Shown: positions 1 to 19,161, counted from the first letter of the stretch. The stretch is 64,000 nt of DNA from Lutjanus erythropterus (GCA_020091685.1 CM034603.1:20664715-20728714); one strand, 5' to 3'. Translations and numbers: made by a program. The notes: generated from the letters alone by a model not told the origin.

Positions 1-2379
1 TTTCATTCGTGTTGCTTATGACCAGCGGCCTGAGGAAAGAAACTGCTCTGGTGTTTGGTGCACATTTCTCATAAGGCAAGGGTTTGTAATCAAAATATCA
101 TCAAATTATTTTATGCTAAGTCAAGTTTACCAAATGACACTGGAATACAATAGAAGAAAAGAGCAATTAGCAAACACATGTGCTCTAGCAAATTACTTAC
201 TAGCTAGTAGCTCACTGTAACTGGTGGGTAGCTCAGTCTTATTGTCATCTGAAAGAACTAGTGCATCACAACTGTTCATTTCACACAGTGGTCGCTTTGA
301 CTGACAGAAACCTCCCAGCATGCACCCCTGAAGGAGGGCCTCCCACCTCCAAGATGTCCTGATTGGCCACTACAAATTCTGTGAGAAAGAAAGAAGTGAA
401 CATATGCCTGAAAGTTGTCAATTTTAGTTTGTATAAATGTTTCAAATTACTTGTGTTTTAATTAAACACATACCAGTATTTTGTCATCTATTTTGATACA
501 TTTTATGAGTAAGTATTTGTAATTTGTAACAAGATTGTTTTTATGTGTTTGTGCCCATCTCTGTTCATTTCGGTTTCCTTTATGCTATATGTGAGTATAT
601 CAAAATGCAGAGTTTCAAAACTATATATAAAAGTAAAAAGTAAATTAAAAGTATACTTTTTTGCTTATCATGGTATCTCAAAATTGAATAAATTAAAATA
701 AATGAATCCTAGTTGTGTCCAGTGTTTTTTCTATCTTTTCACAGAATCATTAAAAACTACAGCAGCATCAGATCGCTACTCCATATCATGTGGTGCCATG
801 CATAGAATTCAAAATAAATTCACTAGCAAAATAAAGTTTCTATAACACCAAATAGTCAAAGGATATACACTAATGAGGGGGGAAAAAGCTGTATTGCTCC
901 ACTTCCTACACAGTTTTGAACTATCCCATTTCTTAAATTAACCAACCAATGTGCTGCTCATTTTTTGCAGAAGACTTAGACACTTTTTGTTTATTGTTAG
1001 ACTAGATGACACAGACAATCTTAACACCTAATTTTTCTGAATCACCTTCCAAAGTACCTAAAGGCTAAAGCCTGTTTGTACAGTAGATGTACAAGTTGCT
1101 ATAGCATGTTGCCATGGTGAAAGTGCCTCTACACAGAGATATGATGTGACAGCTATCGGGTGAGGAAGCTGGAGGCTTGACAAGACTCGCCAGTGACCAG
1201 AAAACAGATGAAGATTCTGACAAGAGTGCGGGATCGATGTGTCTCTGCACTCTTTGTCAGAGTGATTAGTTGAAAAAATCAGTTAATATCACACAAATAA
1301 ACAATAGACTGACTTATTGTAGACTGACTTACATTAACAGACACTGAAGCCAGCGCCTGTATCAGCTGGGAGCAAACACTGACGGCTCAACATTATGCAG
1401 CAATTATGAGCAATACCGTCATACATCATTCACCTCTTTTACTGTCATTGACAATATATATAATTCATGTTTAATTCCTAGAATTAAACATCAATCATGA
1501 ATTCTTTTCACATCTTGAATAATTCTGCGTTGAATTTTAAGCAGTTATGAAATAAATTTCACAGAGAGCAAAAATGTCTCGTGGACCTTTTTAAATCCTG
1601 GTTTTGAAAAGCTTACGCTTCATAGTTCTTGCTTCAATACTGCCCCCATGTGATATGAAGCTGAATGTTACCCAGGTGCCACATTGCTCAAAGGAATCAT
1701 GGTATGTTGTGTTCATGATTGCTGCAAGAGCCATCAACAGAAAAAAGAATAAGCATCCAAACAGCCACCATCATTTTAATAAAGCCTTTTTTTCCTTTGT
1801 TCTCACTATGCTCAAACTGCAAGATATTTAAGGCTCAAATTTTCCCTCAGTAATTTACTATGTTTAAATTAAAAATGCTGTCTTTATCAGAGCGCAGCAT
1901 GAACCTCACCTACAGTGTCTTTTTGACTTTCTCAGAGACAGCTGAATAGATCCAGAAAATTCAGTTGCTTCGTCTTTAAGTTGATGACTGTCTTTCTCCT
2001 TGGCTGATGTGACAGGCAGGTCTGGTGCACCATATGAAATATGAAACAGGATGGGGACACCGTTGACAGCCATGTCACAAAGCATCAGTGAGGATGACAG
2101 GACCAAAGACCCCGGTCTGCTACGCTGACATCTCTGCAGCTAATCGGAAGGTACAGGCCCTCACAGCTGCCGGACCAAAAGATGGAGAGGGGGGTCAATA
2201 ATTTAGCAGATGCAATATGTCGAGGCTAGTCCAATGTTAAGGTCTCCTTCCATCCTGCTCCTGCACTTTCTGTCACTCTGACTTTCTCTCACTCGCACAT
2301 TTTGTGGACAAAGATTCATCACATGTCTTGTAGTGCTTTAAATTAAACAGCAATTCACAACTTTAGATGACTGCAAAGC
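1..2379. other. Intergenic, no gene recognised
   Basis: AT-rich sequence with no coding region, RNA gene or clear transposon. Open frames are short, low in complexity and without domain signatures. Confidence 0.6.
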
Positions 2380-3501
2380 TTAAAGGGATAGTTCACATTA
2401 TTTGATGTAGTATTGTATGAGGTACTATTGGTAGTCAGTGTATTAGCAACAGTAGATGCTTTGGAGAAGCAGAGAGGATCACAAGAACGGAAGCTGAGCA
2501 ATGACCTGCTGTGGATGGGGTCAGGGACAGAGCATCCCAAAATCAAAAATAAATTTGTTCCCTCTGGCCTGCAGTGCTGCTTATCCATCTAGATTTTTTT
2601 TTGGTGTGAGTTGCAGAGTTTTGGAAATATCAGCTGTAGCAATGTCTGCCTTCTCTCCAATATATATTGAATATATAACTACATTGTGGTGCCAAAAGTG
2701 CTAAAAAAAAAAAAGATCTGAAAAATTTAAAACAAGTGTCTGTCTCCAAAAATCATGATCCGGCGTGGCTTTGGTGAATGCAAACTATTGCTTTAAAACA
2801 CTAAAGCAGCAGCAGTATACCAGCAACTCCTGTGTCCCGCAAGGTAAAATTCACATATGGACTTTGGTTGGCTTGAAGAGAGCAGTATCTGGCTTTTATA
2901 TAGCACTGGTTTCCCATCAGGAAAGGCTGTCTGACTGCAAAGGAAAGTCGTGAAAATATTCAGACTATAGCGTACAAAACACATTTTTCCTCTGGCCTGT
3001 AGTGCTATTTATCAGTCTAGATTTTTTTGGTGTGAGTTGCAGAGTTCGGGAGGTACCAGCTCTAGTGATGTCTGCCTTTTGAATCTACAGGAATTACTTC
3101 CTTTCTGCTTGGGGTGACTGTGACATTAAAAAGAGTCCCCCTAAAAAGGGCTACATTAGTGTTATTGTGCGACTTTTGTGAATGTGAACTATGTTTTTAA
3201 AGCACGTCAGTCAGACAATAACACAAAAAACTAACAGATTAAGGCCATGATAGACCAACAATTCCCGTGTTTTGTGAAGTAAATGTCTTTTTTTTTTGGT
3301 TGGCTTAGAGAGAGTGCAATAGTTTGCTTATATAACAGCAGTTTCCCATTTGAAAAGGCTGTGTGACGGCAAAGTAAAGTGGTGAAAATATTCTCTGCTT
3401 TTACACACCAGGGTGTGCTAACTTCCATCTTCTGTAGATAATACACTGACTACTGATACCTCATACAGCCTTTCTTCAAACAATCTGAACTATCCCTTTA
3501 A
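2380..3501. mobile_element. TTAA-flanked MITE with TIR TTAAAGGGATAGTTCAC and an internal tandem duplication
   Basis: The left end reads TTAAAGGGATAGTTCAC (2380-2396). The right end reads GAACTATCCCTTTAA (3487-3501), its inverse, with TTAA at both borders as for a TTAA target duplication. The 1.12-kb body has no transposase frame. Inside, a unit of about 430 bp occurs twice in direct orientation: CCTCTGGCCT starts at 2561 and 2989, and GTGAAAATATTC at 2950 and 3382. The same ends occur on the small element at 14774-14884. Confidence 0.8.
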
Positions 3502-6022
3502 TATACTTTCAGATGTGAGGAAAATGAACAACCTGTATGTTACCTTTATTTTGTTATTGGTTTGGTTGACACTGTAAAGTGATTTAACATTTCTCTGTGT
3601 GTTCTGTAAAGACCTGTCAGTGTTTACACCTCCTTCACTGAGTGACTCTCTTTTTCATTTATTGCTCTGTCTTATTCTTTCTACGAGGCATTAAAGAATT
3701 TCCCAGGTTTTCTTCAGTCGTGGGTCACGTTGCCATGACAACCGAGATGAGCTGAATGTTCTGTCAGGCATCACCTTTCCTGTCTCACCTCCGGTGGCTG
3801 GCACTCCAGTGTCACCCGTCCAGAGCTACTGACGGGGGACTCAGTAGGTGGGCCGGGAAGGGGACAGGGAGAAAGCCAGGGTGACGGGACAGGAAGACAG
3901 AGTGAGAGAGGGAGAGGGAGGAAGTCAGGATGGAGATTTGGCTCAACGGCCCTCTGGGCCCCAACGCTGCCCTAATGACGGATGCCAGCGTTGCACTCAG
4001 GTGAAACTGAAGTGGCTGCGGCGTGATGGCAAGGAGTCGTCCCTGTGGGGGAGAAGAATACACAATGCTGGAAGGACATTCGCAGGGATCGCAGGTCTTG
4101 TTCAGGACACTCAGTGACCGTGTAGCTGTCTAAATGAACATCTTTTCAAAAACAATTTTAAAAAGCTCATTAATATAACTTTTCGTTGTTATTCATATGT
4201 TAATCGACCATTCCTGAACAGCAGTTGTCCACTCATAACTTAGCAAATGTGACTGCAGAGCAGGCCTGAATTTTTCTACATGCTGAGGCAGTGTGTGTGC
4301 TCTAATAAGAATGATCCTCTGCATATATAAAGAGGCTTTAGCCCTAATAACAACAAAAAACACAAGAGCAAAAGTGGAAGAAATTGGTTAAAGGTGCAGT
4401 AAGCGATTCTGGTGACAGAAAGTTGATTGTTGAGACTCTTTCTGAGGTCGTCAAATACTGACGTTTTGAGAATGAGACTCAATAATCATCTATCCTGCAT
4501 ACCTGTAATTGGCCAAAGTCTCTGATCGTGGGCTAGATTTTCTAAAGCCTGAAATCAGAGCCAAGAGAAAAGTCCAGTCTAGTTTTCTCTCAGACCACTT
4601 ATATTACAATACAATGTTTTGATTAGATTTGACTTCTGATTTTCAGGTCGCAATTTGATTTTCAAAAAAGTATTTAAATTTATGTTAACATTTTCTTCAA
4701 CACTATGCCATTGTTAGACTATGTAGTCTTGATTTGTAAAGATCAACATGCCCTTTGCCTATTTTCAGATTCTTCTTTCAAATTCCCAGCATGTTGCTGC
4801 ATGCACAGAAAAGTGCTTCAGGCTATAAAGGGTAGCTAAATTACTTCAGCCAGCCTTAATGTGGCTAGATAAGCATATAATAGCCAAATAGTTACTGGAG
4901 GGCCGTTCGCTGTCAAGTAGAAAATACCTGTTCCTGCTATCATGTTCAGGAATCCTCCTGCATTCTTCACAGCAGATATGTGTGAAATGCTATTTTGCAC
5001 AGATAACTGTTTCCAGCAGAAACACTGAGCTAGCTGCAGCTGTAGGCTACCGTAAAACTAAGCTGCATCACTTTGAAGTGTTTTATTGCTTCTTGCTTTT
5101 GATTTTGATTTTTGAAATTGAAAGCTCATGTCAATTGATGTTCAGTTTAATATCGAAACACCCCCTGGTTATTTTTGCCATCAAAAATAAACTGCTTGGC
5201 CCAGCTTTAATTAGCATATCCAGCTAACCAGCTCACCACCTATAGTATCATTGTTTTACAAAGGCAAGGGGCATTTCATTTGCAAACTACAATAAGTTTG
5301 TAGGGAAATATAAGAAAGTCGTCAACCAACCAACTCAAGGAATTTTAACATTAGGTTTTAGTTACAGCTATGATATAGCTGTTTTTTTGTCATTGCAAGG
5401 GCTTTAAAGGATGCTGAAGTTTGAGAAACTGCTTTTTGAAGAGATGGTGGTCAAACGCTCTCATCATATAGTTCTTCATGTCTGATGCAACCAGATTTTA
5501 TAAACAGCGGGACAGATTTTATGCATATGGATGATTCATGTATGTTACCCTTTAAGTTTAGGCACTGATGTCACTTTCACATGTTACAGCCTCCCTTTCA
5601 CACTTGACAGTTGCTGTGAATGGGTTTTTACACAACAGTCCTTCACAGTTCTATCAGGGCTTTTTAATGTTCATTTTTATACTTTTTCCATGTGACTGTA
5701 TCAAGGGCAGATTTTCTTTATATCCCACTCAGGAGGGAGCGACTAAGTGATGCTCACATACACTGATATTAAATGCATACGCCCAATTGAAAAGTTAATT
5801 ACCAAAACGTCTGAGCCCCTATAGAGTTTTTCACACAGTTGACCTAACATCACTGTTCGTTGTGGTTACTATGCAACAGTTCACATTTTCTCTAAAAACT
5901 GTGACTAGAAATGTAGCTTTCTGTTCTATTGATCTGCAAGTTTAAACTAAACATCAGCGGCGAAATGATAACGAAATGAAAAAATGAAAAAAAGTTCATT
6001 ATTCAAGCTGATTAAAATAGAT
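3502..6022. other. Intergenic, downstream of amylase
   Basis: No gene recognised. It contains a GC-rich, partly purine-tract block at about 3770-4117 and a possible TTAA element at 4388-5210, both listed separately. The rest is AT-rich without clear structure. Confidence 0.5.
4388..5210. mobile_element. Possible TTAA MITE, TIR TTAAAGGTGCAGTAAGCG
   Basis: The left end TTAAAGGTGCAGTAAGCG is distinct. The proposed right end, GCTTGGCCCAGCTTTAA ending at 5210, matches the inverse at about 12 of 17 bases. The family resemblance is good on the left only, so the right border is uncertain. Confidence 0.35.
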
Positions 6023-6028
6023 TTTATT
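6023..6028 (-). promoter_or_regulatory. amylase polyadenylation signal AATAAA
   Basis: AATAAA on the minus strand begins 21 nt after the stop codon, so cleavage probably falls near 6000-6010 and the 3' UTR is only about 40-50 nt. Very short 3' UTRs are typical of pancreatic amylase mRNAs. Confidence 0.75.
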
Positions 6029-6048
6029 TTCAGTATTTCTGGGTGTGT

Positions 6049-12008
<5,960 letters not shown>

Positions 12009-12060
12009 GCTTTCCCTGGATGAGCGAGAAAACCACACTCACCTGCTGCCTCACCGTCAG

Positions 12061-12068
12061 TATTTATA
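12061..12068 (-). promoter_or_regulatory. amylase TATA box (TATAAATA)
   Basis: TATAAATA on the minus strand lies 53 nt upstream of the ATG. A start site about 30 nt downstream, near 12030-12038, would give a 5' UTR of roughly 22-30 nt. The start site itself is inferred. Confidence 0.8.
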
Positions 12069-12090
12069 TTCGTTGTCTGTGTCTTCTGGA

Positions 12091-12147
12091 CCAATGACAA
12101 ACGGGCAAATATCAACATAGAGGTTAAACAGGTGCGTCTTTCTCACA
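12091..12147 (-). promoter_or_regulatory. Candidate acinar promoter module: PTF1-like E-box/TC-box, FOXA-like site, CCAAT
   Basis: Directly upstream of the TATA box. Plus-strand CAGGTG at 12129-12134 is followed by TTTCTCACA at 12139-12147. The centres are about 11.5 bp apart, one helical turn, which is the layout of PTF1 (PTF1A/RBPJ) sites on exocrine pancreas promoters. GCAAATA at 12105-12111 reads TATTTGC on the gene strand and fits a FOXA-type site. CCAAT at 12091-12095 lies 23 bp upstream of the TATA box. Motifs are read from sequence; binding is inferred. Confidence 0.55.
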
Positions 12148-12368
12148 GCTCCCTACTGTGTTTCAAAACTAGTAGAAGCAAAGATAGCTTTGAGAATGTG
12201 CTGAATCCATATCCTAATGCTTTCTTATTCATGTTCTGACAGTGACGTATGTGTTGCAATAAATTTGATCCTCTCTGCAGGTCTAAACAAACTGAAACTT
12301 GCACTTCAAAGAATCACATCTGTCTCATCTTGTTACCTCAAGAATACAACAGCAACATCCCACAAAAA

Positions 12369-12372
12369 CATA

Positions 12373-12414
<42 letters not shown>

Positions 12415-12421
12415 TATATAC

Positions 12422-12452
<31 letters not shown>

Positions 12453-12457
12453 CATAT
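12369..12457. repeat. (TA)n microsatellite upstream of the amylase promoter
   Basis: Nearly pure alternating TA of about 90 bp, with a few G or C substitutions, starting about 300 bp upstream of the TATA box. Such runs can form cruciforms and are usually length-variable. Confidence 0.97.
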
Positions 12458-12459
12458 TT

Positions 12460-15400
12460 TCTGGCTTTAAACAACATACTACCATTTTAGCGTGAATATG
12501 AGATTAAAGTATTCAAATGATTCAAATATGAAAGCATAAAACTTTACAAGCTTTACAGCTTTACAGCTCGTACCTCTCAGAACATGACAGTTTAGATTCA
12601 TCCAGCTTCAGCATTTGTTCATTCAGGTCAATAACCAGATGATGACTCAACATCCACTTTCAACTCGCCCAGAAAACAAATAAAAATGCTGAGTCAGGTA
12701 TAGTCTGTATCAGGTTTTGTGTGTTTGTTTGAGGATTAAGTCTGAAAAGTAGGCAGGGTTCAGAGAGGAAAGTGTTTTTCTTTTTAATTTAGAACTAATC
12801 AAACATGTGAGCCTTTATGTAATAAAGGAACTGTCCTTGACATGAGTTTGGCATCTAGGCCTAAATGTTGAATAACATGCGTAACAGTGATTTTAGGTCT
12901 TTTTGATGGAAATTTGAAGTACACTTTGGATTTCTTTTGAGATATGAAGATGTACTGTTGTGTTTTATTATCATTTTAAAAGATGGAAATTGATCAATTA
13001 CAATTTGTACAAAATTGTGTCAATATTCCTGGTAAGAAAGTTTCAACGGGTCTTGCATCAGGGGCCAGCTGAAAAATCATGCACATGCCATTTCCAACGT
13101 GTAAAAACAAGAATTTCAATTTAAATGTGTGGTGAGAATGTGCACACCTCAGGAATACTTGAGCGGTCTAATGAGCAGTAGAGCAGGCACAAGTACCTAT
13201 GTGTAAATAGATGTTTAAGGGTACATCAATTTATGGAAATTTTGTGGGAACAGAAATGAAACACATACAAGTGAAGCCCTTTCCACAAAAATTACCTGAA
13301 CTTGTCCCGTCAAACTCAGTCAATTTAAATTTAAACTTTAAACTTCTGTTTTTATAAATCATAGGGTTTTGTGAATCTCTGTCTTTTTTTTTAAATCAAA
13401 TTATGTGATGTTGTCACACATACACACACACACACATACAAAAAAAAAAAAAAAAGTGGGAGGTGCAGCAGTTACAAAACATCCTTGTATAACTTCACAG
13501 TGCTATTATCTGCTTCTCATTAAGCAAAACCAACACAGATAAGCTACACTCGTGTCAGAGGGGTGGTAAGAGGCCAAACTTGTTTATGTAAAACAAGTTA
13601 ACTAAACCAGCCCTGACAAAACACAGGCTTTTTCCCATGAGGAGCTTCAGATATGACCTCACGCTCAGTTACTGTATGTGGGTGAAGGGTCAAGTTGGCA
13701 GTGTGCCATGTCAGGAGAGAAACTGTTATAGAGCTGCATAGGGTTAATCCTCAACATAACTTCAGTCACCAGAAGAAAGTTGTGTCTGTTTAAACAAAAT
13801 ACGTCCGATTTGAAAACTCAGATTAAACCTAAACTGGTCAGATTACAAAATATAACACAGTTCCACATGTTTATGTAATAGGGTCTTTTATATGAAGAAA
13901 ATCCAAGAATGAATGTTAGAAAGGTGAGCATTTCACTACAACAGTGTGCTCATAGATTAGTTTGTTCATTTAGTCAAGTAGATTTACTCAACTACTTAAG
14001 TATATTATTGAGAAACTTGTAGTTTACTTGAGTATTTTCATTTTATGCAACTTTATACTTCCACACACTACATTTTAGAGGAATATATTAGTGTCTTTAG
14101 AACATTTACCTTATCTGTTCAGTTTATTAATTCTGATTATAGATTAAAGTATGCAATAAAGTTGTTAGAATTAGCTCTACCATGACAACATTAGAGCTTG
14201 TGTCCATATTGTAGGGTGTTTTTTGTTTTGTTTCAGGGCTTTTTGAGTGCCACTGTCTTTTTTTCAATTGTTCCCGATGAAGAGAGAGCAGTAAGTGGCA
14301 GCATGTGGCCACCTATAGAGAGTGTTCCAACTTTTTCGTGCAGCCGCTCCGAGTGCTTCTGGTTGAAAATCTCTGAACTTTTCAGAAAGGTGCTAACATG
14401 ATTACTGATGCTTTTTTTTTCAGGCAACTTATCATAAATTAGATGGGGGTTTGCTCTGTTCAGGTCTGTCTATATGGAAGCCATAAAGGCTCATAACAGA
14501 GACAAGAAAAGCACATTTGTGGGGGTAGATCACTCTGACACTGAATCTTGCCGGTGAGCGTTGTGCTTTAATCACCCTTCACATTGTAAATTGTTCTCAG
14601 CTGTGCAGTCAACCCTCTGCTAATGTAGCATTAAGTTAGCTAACTAGCTAATGTCAATCACACTGTCAAACACACACACCTCACCACACATGTGCTTCTT
14701 CCCAGCACCTACCAGCGCCCTGCCAGCACATTTCTGTTAGGAGGTTTCAGAGACTTTAGTTCCTGTAGTCTGGTGAAAGGGATAGTTCACAAAAAAATAA
14801 AAATTAAGTCGTTATTACCCAGTTTTTTTTTCCAGTTTTTTTACATTTGAAAATTTAGATTTTTGGGTGAACTATCCCTTTAAAGAATGAAAGCAACAAA
14901 ACAGTAAATACACTGCAACAGTATTTTAATATTGAAAACTTTTCATCTGTCTAGTGCAGAGGTCTGCAACCTTTACTGTCAGAAGAGACATTTTTGGCCC
15001 AAAAAGAAAAAAAAGATACTAATACTTGGGTTTCGTGCCACAGCCTTGTTATGTTTCCTCCTGAGCTCTTCTGTCCAGGTACAGCCCTCCCCTTCATACA
15101 GCGGCTGTCACTGATTGGTAGCAGCTGTGGTCAATCAGTAATCAGGCCTGGAGCTTAAAAGCAGGGAGAGAGCTGCAAGTCAGGGCCAGTGGGCCGTTCA
15201 GCAAACATCAGGCTGCATGCTGGCCGTTCAGGCCGCGTATATGGTGGGCCAGGTTTCCTACTTTGCTCCCTTTTCAGAGGGGCCTGCCTTTGTGTTTTTC
15301 TCTGTTCTTTTTGCTAGCCTCACTGGTAGAGGCCATTTTTTTCCCCTTTGGAGTATGTGTTTATTGATTTGTTCCTTAGTGTGTTTATTTTGTGACTTAC

Positions 15401-17815
15401 TATTAAGTTCATGTTCATTTGCTGTTTATTTGTAAGTGTTTACTTTTGTCTATAATTGGGGAGCATAATAATGTTTCTACTGTTCTGTAAGAACAATATT
15501 TGAATGCAAGATTTTTCCTTGTAATGTGTTGATCTGTGTGGTATTGTTATATATATATATATACATACATATTTTTTTCTTTTTTAATTTAACATAACAA
15601 ATACAAATCACGCCTATACCCCCTAATATACAGATAAAATATCATTTATATAGAGAGAACCTAATAGCCTCTCAAGGAAATCACAAAATTAAAACACTTT
15701 GAATTTTACAATGAATTTTCTTTACGTTTAATACTTTTTTGACAGACCTTGGATAAAATACATACATATATATTATAAAAGTTTTGCTTGCATATCCCAA
15801 ATGCAAATGTCTTTTAATGGAGGTTTATAACAGTTTGTCCATAAGAGCACTAACCTCTCTGGACTCTAACTAACACAGGTAGGCTAATTTTACTGTATGT
15901 GTCCATTTATCTGTCTGTTTCTGTCTATCTTTTTTTGACTTTTGTTGTAAAAAATGTGTTTCATATTTATTTTTGGTGTGATATCAACACTTTGTGATTT
16001 ACAGATTTTGTCACCCCGAATTAATGTGCAAGCCAAGTTTAAAAGGAAAGGAATGATTATCACTCAGTACTTATATTGGGTTCTAATAAATTCAGAAGAA
16101 AAAAAATGTATTTAGTTATTTAATGTATTTTACACATACAGCAGTGAGGTGTTTCAGACTCCAAAAAACAAGGAATAGACAATGACAACAAAACACAAGG
16201 GTTAAAATGATCCTCATTCAGTCCCTTGAATCCAGAGATATTTTTCTTTTAAAGGTTTTTTGACATCTTTTATACCAGGTCAAATGCTAAGCTGCATTTG
16301 CCTCATATAATATACTGTGTCCAGATACATCTAATGCTGCATACATGTAATAAAATCTCTAGAAAACAAAGTATAGACTTATATGTCATAATCCTGCAAA
16401 GACCCTGCCATCTGCATATATTTCCTTATTTCTTTTAAAAAGTATATTAAATTGCTAATACTTACAGTGGTATAATTAAAGACCTTTGTAATACACTATT
16501 AGTTACTATTACTTTTACAAACACACTTTAATTTAACTTTCTAAGATGCTTCTTTTTTAAGAACGTCTGTTAAATGAACTCACATTACAGCAAGTGAGGA
16601 ATCATGAAAGCCACCACATGGCACCGTTACACTATAACTGCCAGTCTAGTGTCAGTTACTGTACTCTGGACAGCATGTTACAGTGGTGATGGGATGAACT
16701 TTCATATAACAATAGCTCCCCCAATGGTTCTTTAGAGAAACTGCTCCATTTAAAGCACACAGTACATACTGTAGGCTGCATCATTCTATGTCAGCATCAT
16801 GTCCTGGCTACATGTTTCCTACTTACTGGTATGTACACATAATTTATTTATTCAAAATAATAACATCAAACACTCTAAGTAACTATTGATATATCCTAGA
16901 AATTGGGAGGAACTCACCATAAACTATATGTTTTTATAAACAATATTTGCTGTATTAGTGATTGTTTCCCACATTGTTGCTCAATAAGTACAAGATTAAA
17001 GCAGTAAAGCAATATTAAGAAGGATCAGCATCCACAGCTAACAAGATAAAACCATATGTCCCTTTGTCACTGCAGGAGCAATGTGTTAAAAAGGTCACTT
17101 AATGCCATATTGACCATGGGTTTGTCTGTGTTAAAAGCTTTTGTAAATAAAGCCTGGTGCGCCTCATCATGCCTCATCCCCACCTGCTTACTATCTGACC
17201 CAGCTCCTGCACCTCCCGCCCCCCCTGCCGAGAGTGTGTCAAACAGACATCTGACCTGCCTTACTGGGTTTCGTTCCGGGTCGCTCCCCCCAGTGAGTCT
17301 GTGGGTCACAGGCATGTAAAAGTGAAGGGGCCCCGACATGTTTGTGGTGGAAAGACTCACTAATAACTCATCCCAGGGCAGACTGTGAGCACTGACACAT
17401 AAGGACTAAAGGGATAAAGACCTAATTTTACAGTGCAGGTTTTGTTCTTAGGTTGCAATGCCCTGTTCACAGTGGCACCACTGTTCTCTGGTGTTCTTTG
17501 AAGCAATACTAGCCCAGACAAAAGCAAGCGAGTACACAGTCAGAGGCATCAAAAACATTTCTATCATTTCTATCTTTATCCAAACAGTAAAAGCTAAATT
17601 ACCTTACTTAATTAAATTAGCTGACTTTATTACTGAATATGAAAATACCAGATGTTTTCCTGTGTGTTTTGCCTGTGTGTGGTAAGGTAAAGCTCTGTTC
17701 TTCCTTGGTTTATTTTTGCATTATTCACCCTTCAAAGTCTTTTGGGGATAAAATAGAAACAATAGGTTAAATGTGCAATAGCATTTTTTTTAGCCACTTG
17801 GGGCCAGCAAAACCT
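12460..17815. other. Intergenic, no gene recognised
   Basis: AT-rich. It contains a short CA/poly-A patch at 13416-13455, a worn hAT-like remnant resembling other fish repeats near 13,965-14,095 (TTTACT..AAGTA-rich), the small MITE at 14774-14884, and a short TA run at 15548-15562. No exon-like coding signal was found. Confidence 0.5.
14774..14884. mobile_element. Short MITE, same ends as the 2380-3501 element
   Basis: AAAGGGATAGTTCAC on the left and its inverse GTGAACTATCCCTTTAA on the right enclose about 80 bp of A/T-rich filler. The right border keeps TTAA; the left reads TGAA, one base different. This is probably an internally deleted relative of the larger element. Confidence 0.8.
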
Positions 17816-17819
17816 TGTC

Positions 17820-18285
17820 ACTACAACATTGTCAACCACCTTTCAAGCTGATATGGTAAACTTGTTAGCAGACAGTTGCTTATTTACACATCCAGCACAT
17901 AGATGCTGCAGAACAACAGCATCATTCATTTGTTTTTGGTCTCAACCAACTCCTGAGGGCAACATCTGGCTTTTGAATTGCTAACTGCGTCCTTCTGCTG
18001 TTTGGTGCTGGGAAGGCTGTGATAGGTTTTTAATGCTTTTTCGCTGTAAACAATGCTGTGAGAGCAGTGAGACCGAACCAAAACAATAAAATTCAGGTGG
18101 ACAGAAAAACAATGAGCAGAAACTGACTATAATATACTGTTTACAAAGCTCCATCCACAAAACCGTGAGGAGCTGAGATTTGGGTGATAATTCTCTCTCA
18201 TCCGTGGCGGCACCTTTCACACTGTCACATTGTTTTCACATTGTCATTTAACACATTGTTATTATAGGGATATTCATTATAGCCA
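17820..18285 (+). repeat. Interspersed repeat, copy 1 of a family also at 23065-23430
   Basis: Shares diverged blocks in the same order with 23065-23430: TTTACACATCCA, CTGAGGG-AACATCTGG, TCTGCTGTTTGGT, AGGCTGTG, GAGAGCAGTGAGA and GAACCAAAACA. The similarity is direct, not inverted, and without coding potential. It abuts the left end of the element at 18288-19946. Confidence 0.6.
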
Positions 18286-18430
18286 CTTTAAAGGAGCTTT
18301 AAGTAAGAAGTTTAAAACATTCAAAAATTCATGCCTAAAAATCACTCAAATCATTTGCAGCTTCAGGCAATCTGCAGAGAGGATGATATTATGTTTTATT
18401 GCTTTTTGTCTGTGTTTAATTTAAGTATTT

Positions 18431-18508
18431 TGTATCTTGAATGTGCTTTGGCAACACCGTGCTTTGTTATGGTCACGCCAATAAAGCCTTTTTGAATTTG
18501 AATTTGAT
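18431..18508 (+). mobile_element. Non-LTR retrotransposon 3' end fragment
   Basis: The block ends with CCAATAAAGCC, then TTTGAATTTGAATTTGA, a poly(A) signal followed by a short tandem tail. This is typical of 3' ends of fish LINEs. No coding part remains upstream. Confidence 0.55.
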
Positions 18509-19161
18509 ACTTGTAAACTGTGGAACACGGCTAGTCAGTATATGTAGAGTTCCTCTGTGGCAAACACTTCATCACAGGCAACTCAATGGTGTTACAGAGT
18601 AAATGACATGTATGCCGACAGTGACTGCAGATTGACGTGAATCATAAAAGAGTTTTAGTGATGGTGTAACTTAAGTTTTTATTGTGAAGTAATATACTAC
18701 CATAACATGTCTGCTTTTAGAAGTCAAATGACTGCTGGAGCAGAAGCTATTTCAATGTTAATAATTCAACATTTAAAATGAGCTGATTTACCTTCTAATA
18801 ATGAACCATGTTAACAGCATAGGGCAGTAACATAAGAAGTGGGGCTAAAACCAACCTGTTTTTTTACTTCATAGTAAAAAGTTGCATAAGCACAAATGAC
18901 AATCAAAATAGAGACATCACCGCTCTGCCACAGCAATGTTATTAGTTTATAGTAATGTCCCATTGAACAGAACAGCAAAATAAAGTGTGTTAACAACATA
19001 AAAAGTGACACGTGCTGTTAGAAATACATACCTGCAGGTTCATTAAGGTATTTGCGCCTACTTCATTCACTTTGATGGAGGAATGCTGAAAGCACAATCA
19101 TCAATTCCTGGCCAAAGAGCAAAGAAGAAATACAGTATTCTAATTAACTGCTATGAAATTG

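Noticed and set aside
12217-12495. Open frames with isoleucine/tyrosine repeats
   Set aside because: Translation of the TA microsatellite.
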